64,000 nt of DNA, from the NCBI GenBank assembly GCA_016125135.1, contig WGMJ01000016.1:1-64000 (forward strand), read 5' to 3'. This DNA is from Alphaproteobacteria bacterium (GTDB lineage Bacteria > Pseudomonadota > Alphaproteobacteria > Micavibrionales > Micavibrionaceae). The translations under genes were made by a program, and so were the position numbers. Shown in pieces: positions 60,518 through 64,000 of the stretch (position 1 is the first letter of the stretch; each line of letters starts with the position of its first letter). The notes below the pieces were generated by a model, which worked only from the letters and a program-made list of their open reading frames with translations, was not told the origin of the DNA and did no database searches.

Positions 60518-61843
60518 CTAATTATCCAGAATTTTCAGTAGGGAATCGAGGTTTTTGTGTGGTTCTGTTAAATCGCCCTGCTTTTCCAGTGCTGGCGACA
60601 GTTCTTTGGCGATCTTTTTGCCCATTTCAACGCCCGGCTGATCGAACGGGTTTATGGAGCAAAAAACAGCTTCGGTGAAAGTGCGGTGCTCGTAAAAAGC
60701 CAAAAGCATGCCGAGACAGAACGCATTCAGTTCCTGCAGCAGGATGATGGATGACGGGCGGCCATTGCTTTCAAGCGCCTGCGCTTGTGCAAGCATATTT
60801 GCCATCAATCCGTTTTGCCGTGGCGAAATAATACCGATAAAATCAACGGGAACAGTCGCAGGTGATTCATGAATAAACTGCATGAAGGAATGCTGTGCAT
60901 TTGTGCCCGCTTCACCAAAAATAATTGCACAAGGCGATGATTTGAGCGCCACACCTTCGCGTGTTTTTTTCTTGCCGTTTGATTCCATGATCAGCTGCTG
61001 CAGGTAAGCAGGGAGGCGGCCAAGATTTTCAGCATAAGGAAGTACAGCATGTGCCTGACGACCATGGAGTAAATGGTATTGCCCCAGCATTGCCGCAAGA
61101 ACGGGCATGTTTTCTTCAAGGGGGGCTTCGGCAAAATGGCGGTCCATGCCGTGGGCGCCGTCTAACAGGTTTGAAAATACTTCAGAACCAAAGGAAATGC
61201 ATAGCGAGAGACCAATAGAAGACCAGACGCTATAGCGCCCACCGATACCTTCAGGGAAAGAAAAGATATTTTCTGCTCCGATGCCGAAACGCTGTGCTTC
61301 ATCCTTGTTTGCAGTCAGGGCGGCATAGTGGGATTTATCGGGCTGCCATGCGAGCGCACGTTTTGCGTTTTCCAGCGTTTCCATGGTGGTGAATGTTTTG
61401 GAAGCGATAAGAAAAAACGTTGTTTCGTGATTAAGGGCGGCAAGCGTTTGCTGTATATGGCTGGCATCAAGATTGGAAACATAGTGGCTGCGCGGGCCGT
61501 CTCTTTGCGGCTCTAGCGCTTTATAGATCATCGCGGGGCCAAGGTCAGACCCGCCAATGCCGATATTCACAATATCTGTATATTTTTTTTCCTGTCTTAT
61601 TTTATCGCTGAATTTTTTAAGCGGGTCGTAACTTTTACGGCTCTCGGGCGCGCGGATTTGTACATGCAGCGCCGGACGATTTTCAGTATTATTCACAACC
61701 TCACCGCTGAAAAGCTTGTCACGCCACGTGGAAAAGTCTTGCGCCTCTATTTTACGCAGGAAAGAGGGCAGAAGCTGGAGCGCGTTGCCATGGCGGGATA
61801 TATCAAGAAAAAATTTCTTATCTAGGTCAAAAGGCGTATCCAT
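60518..61843 (-). CDS. pgi: Glucose-6-phosphate isomerase, short form
   Basis: Interconverts glucose-6-P and fructose-6-P; cytoplasmic, central sugar metabolism. 441 residues, the shorter bacterial form. NIGIGGSDLGPAMIYKAL is the substrate loop, FLIASKTFTTMETLENA and IGGRYSVWSSIGLSLCISFG are the isomerase signatures, and FIHESPATVPVDFIG and INPFDQPGVEMGKKIA close the active site. The start overlaps the M16 gene by one base. It is part of a leftward series with the pentapeptide-mutL pair. Confidence 0.95.
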   Translation of the reverse strand: MDTPFDLDKKFFLDISRHGNALQLLPSFLRKIEAQDFSTWRDKLFSGEVVNNTENRPALHVQIRAPESRKSYDPLKKFSDKIRQEKKYTDIVNIGIGGSDLGPAMIYKALEPQRDGPRSHYVSNLDASHIQQTLAALNHETTFFLIASKTFTTMETLENAKRALAWQPDKSHYAALTANKDEAQRFGIGAENIFSFPEGIGGRYSVWSSIGLSLCISFGSEVFSNLLDGAHGMDRHFAEAPLEENMPVLAAMLGQYHLLHGRQAHAVLPYAENLGRLPAYLQQLIMESNGKKKTREGVALKSSPCAIIFGEAGTNAQHSFMQFIHESPATVPVDFIGIISPRQNGLMANMLAQAQALESNGRPSSIILLQELNAFCLGMLLAFYEHRTFTEAVFCSINPFDQPGVEMGKKIAKELSPALEKQGDLTEPHKNLDSLLKILDN

Positions 61844-63192
61844 TATTCAATTCCGAGGATTGTTTTTACAGCCGTAACATTATCCACGCCTTCCGGCATG
61901 CCGACAAGGACTATCAATGGCAGGGTCGAAAGTAGAGCGCCTGCCATTTGTTTTACATCCTCAGCAGTAACGCTTTCCAGCTCGCTTATATAATGTGTCA
62001 GATAATCTACGGGCCGGTTGTCCAACTGCAATGTTAGAAGGAAACTGGCGATGGCCTCGGTTGACGTCAGTTCAAGGGGAATGCTGCCAACGAGATAATC
62101 TTTTGTCTCCTGTAATTCCTGCTCGGCAGGAGGTGTCGTTTGCATGTCATGTGCTGTTTTTTTGTAGAGCGCAAGAAGCTGGCCAGCGGTTATATTTTTT
62201 GTGGAGGTTGAAACCTGCAGCAAATCCGCATGGTCCAGATGCAAGAAGCCGCTATAGATGCCGTATGTCAGGCCAGCTTTCTCGCGGACATTCTCCATCA
62301 AGCGCGAGCCAAAACCAGAGGCACCGAAAATATGGTTGAATACATCAGCTTTGGCAATGTCAGGGCTGGTTGCGTCAAGCGCAGGCATGGCAATGCGGAT
62401 AATTGTTTGCGGGATATTTTGCTGGTAAAGAAGCGGTGCGCTCGCTTGCGGGAATGTTGCTGGTGAAATATCTGGTTCAGATGATTTTTCGGGAAGGCTT
62501 GCGAATGTTTTTTCGAGATATTTTTCAAGCTCGGCGGCGTTAATATTGCCGGAAACGCCAATGACCAGCTTGTCGCGTGTTAAATGGGCTTCTTTAAATT
62601 TGCGCAAATCATCCGGCGTGATGGTGCGCAAGCTTGCAAGTGTGCCACCTGTATTCATGCCGTAAGGGTGGTCTTTAAAAAGTACGGAGAGCATAAGCCT
62701 GCTTGCCAGCCAGTCGGGGTCGGTCATATTGCTTCTGAGCCGCGAGAGATTGCTTGCCCGCATACGTTCAACAGCTTCTGTATCAAAACGTGGCTCTGTG
62801 AGGGCGATTTTTAGTAAATCGAAAGCCAGATTACGCTTGCTGCGTAGCGTTTGCATGGAGCCGCCAAAATCATCACGCGAGGATGTAAACACAAGGCCAA
62901 TACTTTCATCGGCCAGTTTTTTCTGGAAAGTTTTTGCATCCAGTTTGCCCGCCCCTTCATCAAGTGTATTCGAAAGCAGTTGCGCTGTGCCTTGCTTGTC
63001 GGGCACATCCCATTTACTGCCCGCATTCTTGAAGCTGAACTGGAGCGATATAACGGGGGTTGTTTTATCTTCAACCAGCCATGCCGTAATGCCTGATTTT
63101 GTTTTGATTTGCTGGATGGGTAAGTCGGCGCTGGCAAATGCAGAGAGTGGCGTGAATAGTAGAAGGGCAAGAATAAGGCGTAGTGGCATCAT
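61843..63192 (-). CDS. M16-family peptidase-like protein lacking zinc motif
   Basis: 449 residues. A signal peptide (LRLILALLLFTPLSAFA) is followed by an insulinase-fold domain: VSLQFSFKNAGSKW-type beta strands near residue 60, then KQGTAQLLSNTLDEGAG, where active members have HxxEH. The zinc ligands are absent, so this is the non-catalytic partner of a pair, as in mitochondrial-processing-peptidase-like PqqL/YmxG systems. A second M16 domain follows (FNHIFGASGFGSRLMENVREK). It is coupled by a 4-base overlap to the M16 gene upstream. Confidence 0.9.
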   Translation of the reverse strand: MMPLRLILALLLFTPLSAFASADLPIQQIKTKSGITAWLVEDKTTPVISLQFSFKNAGSKWDVPDKQGTAQLLSNTLDEGAGKLDAKTFQKKLADESIGLVFTSSRDDFGGSMQTLRSKRNLAFDLLKIALTEPRFDTEAVERMRASNLSRLRSNMTDPDWLASRLMLSVLFKDHPYGMNTGGTLASLRTITPDDLRKFKEAHLTRDKLVIGVSGNINAAELEKYLEKTFASLPEKSSEPDISPATFPQASAPLLYQQNIPQTIIRIAMPALDATSPDIAKADVFNHIFGASGFGSRLMENVREKAGLTYGIYSGFLHLDHADLLQVSTSTKNITAGQLLALYKKTAHDMQTTPPAEQELQETKDYLVGSIPLELTSTEAIASFLLTLQLDNRPVDYLTHYISELESVTAEDVKQMAGALLSTLPLIVLVGMPEGVDNVTAVKTILGIE

Positions 63193-64000
63193 TGCGCGTC
63201 CCCCTTCTCAAGCCAGCCGGTAATATTGCCTTTATCAGGCGCAATAAGTCGCAGTGCGTTTGCAATATCTTTTTGTGTTACGCCTTCAATTGCAACGGGA
63301 AGCATTTCAATATCATCAAGCGTTGCGCCGGTGGAAAGCGCGCGGCCGATATCCATGACGGGCCCCATCAAACTGTCGCGGGCGTAAGCGGCGCTCTCGA
63401 TTAAACGTTTTTTGGATTCTGCAATTTTTTCATTTGGAATGCCGTCTTGTATCAGGGCTGCAACTTCTTCGTTGATTTTTTGATTGATCGTTTCAAAGGA
63501 AACGCCTTCGGCAGGAACGGCCCAGATAATAATTTCACTGGTGCTACGCTTGAACGGGTCATAGCTCACATTCACCGAGGTTGCGACTTTTTGCTCAACA
63601 ACAAGTGACTGGTAAAAGCGGGATGCGGCGTTACCTGCGATAACATCCTGAATGACAAGAAGGGCTAATGCAGCCTTGTGGTCTTGCGTCAGGTTGGGAG
63701 CCAAAAATTTCTGCGCGTAAATAGGTTGCTCGACAAGCGGGTCGGTGCCTTTCACAATTTCACGTGTGGCCAGAGGCTGTGCATCAGGCAAAGTATGTGC
63801 GGCAGGTACTTTGTAGTCTTTCAACATGAAATATTTTTTAGCAAGGCTGCGTGCTTCGGCAACCGTAATATCGCCTGAAAAAACAAGCGCCATATTCGAG
63901 GGGCTATACCATTTGTCGATAAAGGATTTCGAGCGGGGCCAGTCAAGTTGCTCCATTTCGTTATGCCAGCCAATAATAGGGCGGCCATAGGGATGGTCGG
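63189..64000 (-). CDS. M16-family peptidase, C-terminal part
   Basis: The gene runs in from the right edge, so its start and the expected catalytic HxxEH lie outside the window. The visible 269 codons begin in DHPYGRPIIGWHNEMEQLD, typical of the end of the first M16 domain, and include WYSPSNMALVFSGDITVAEA (the inter-domain strand) and VIQDVIAGNAASRFYQSLV in the second domain. The likely pair with the zinc-less gene downstream implies a heterodimeric periplasmic peptidase. The ATG at 63956 is internal, not the start. Confidence 0.9.
   Translation of the reverse strand, partial: DHPYGRPIIGWHNEMEQLDWPRSKSFIDKWYSPSNMALVFSGDITVAEARSLAKKYFMLKDYKVPAAHTLPDAQPLATREIVKGTDPLVEQPIYAQKFLAPNLTQDHKAALALLVIQDVIAGNAASRFYQSLVVEQKVATSVNVSYDPFKRSTSEIIIWAVPAEGVSFETINQKINEEVAALIQDGIPNEKIAESKKRLIESAAYARDSLMGPVMDIGRALSTGATLDDIEMLPVAIEGVTQKDIANALRLIAPDKGNITGWLEKGDAQ

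Noticed and set aside
1-64000. tRNA, rRNA, CRISPR or transposase genes
   Set aside because: No cloverleaf with a GTTC-loop arm, regularly spaced repeats or transposase motifs were found by eye on either strand.

Overview
This window appears to be a chromosomal segment of an alphaproteobacterium of moderate GC content. The evidence is gene content and order: a very long NAD-specific glutamate dehydrogenase of the 180-kDa class, an ihfB–lapA-like–pyrF–accD–folC block running into a convergent trxA–addA–addB–murU–tsaE block, an ATP12-type F1-ATPase chaperone, and a MutL carrying the endonuclease motif. The lineage cannot be fixed from the sequence alone. Missing neighbours (trpFBA, amgK) and many small unknown envelope proteins suggest a less-studied group; a Micavibrio-like or Rhodospirillales-related bacterium is only a guess. 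No rRNA, tRNA, CRISPR array, transposase or integrase was seen, and no gene-free stretch exceeds about 300 bases.

Layout. 1-9.1 kb: glutamate dehydrogenase, fmt, a small membrane protein, a strong terminator and sucA. 9.1-11.9 kb: a leftward run with a GlmS-like SIS isomerase, an unknown protein, a HAD phosphatase and another unknown. 11.9-16.0 kb: the least familiar part. It holds an orphan protein with a probably leaderless start, a two-domain tail-spike-like SGNH/sialate-esterase protein, then a leftward group of a histidine-rich mini-protein, a terminator, a highly structured intergenic element, a glycine-zipper protein with 17-residue His-Gly-Asn repeats, and a second Gly/Ala-rich hydrophobic protein. 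16-21.5 kb: EamA transporter, sucB, tautomerase, AAA_28 ATPase, a THUMP-like methyltransferase and two unknowns. 21.5-26.6 kb: polA with a palindromic repeat inserted in frame, two small exported proteins, and sdhB with an unusual 5-residue cluster-loop insertion. 26.6-29.0 kb: an SGNH/MBOAT pair for O-acetylating an exported glycan.

29-43.3 kb is core metabolism and repair: ihfB, a LapA-like protein, pyrF, accD, folC, trxA, addAB, murU, tsaE, an exported unknown, asd and a class III CoA-transferase. 43.5-54.2 kb is a surface-polysaccharide operon. It makes GDP-mannose, GDP-4-keto-6-deoxymannose and GDP-L-fucose (manC, gmd, fcl), exports glycan by an ABC transporter (wzm/wzt), and decorates it with a sulfotransferase, a DUF268/methyltransferase-like enzyme, a GT10 and a GT11 fucosyltransferase and GT2 enzymes. 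The GT10+GT11 pairing next to GDP-fucose synthesis suggests a fucosylated, possibly Lewis/H-like or sulfated O-chain. 54.3-64 kb returns to housekeeping: an RluA-family pseudouridine synthase, a membrane-anchored unknown, the ATP12 chaperone, a DUF486 protein, a glycine-zipper protein, mutL, a pentapeptide-repeat protein, pgi, and two M16 peptidase-family genes, the last cut by the window edge.

Many genes overlap by 1-4 bases (ATGA, TAATG or TGATG junctions), so most blocks are probably translationally coupled operons. Start sites were chosen from family alignments as remembered, Shine-Dalgarno quality and signal peptides; no database search was possible.
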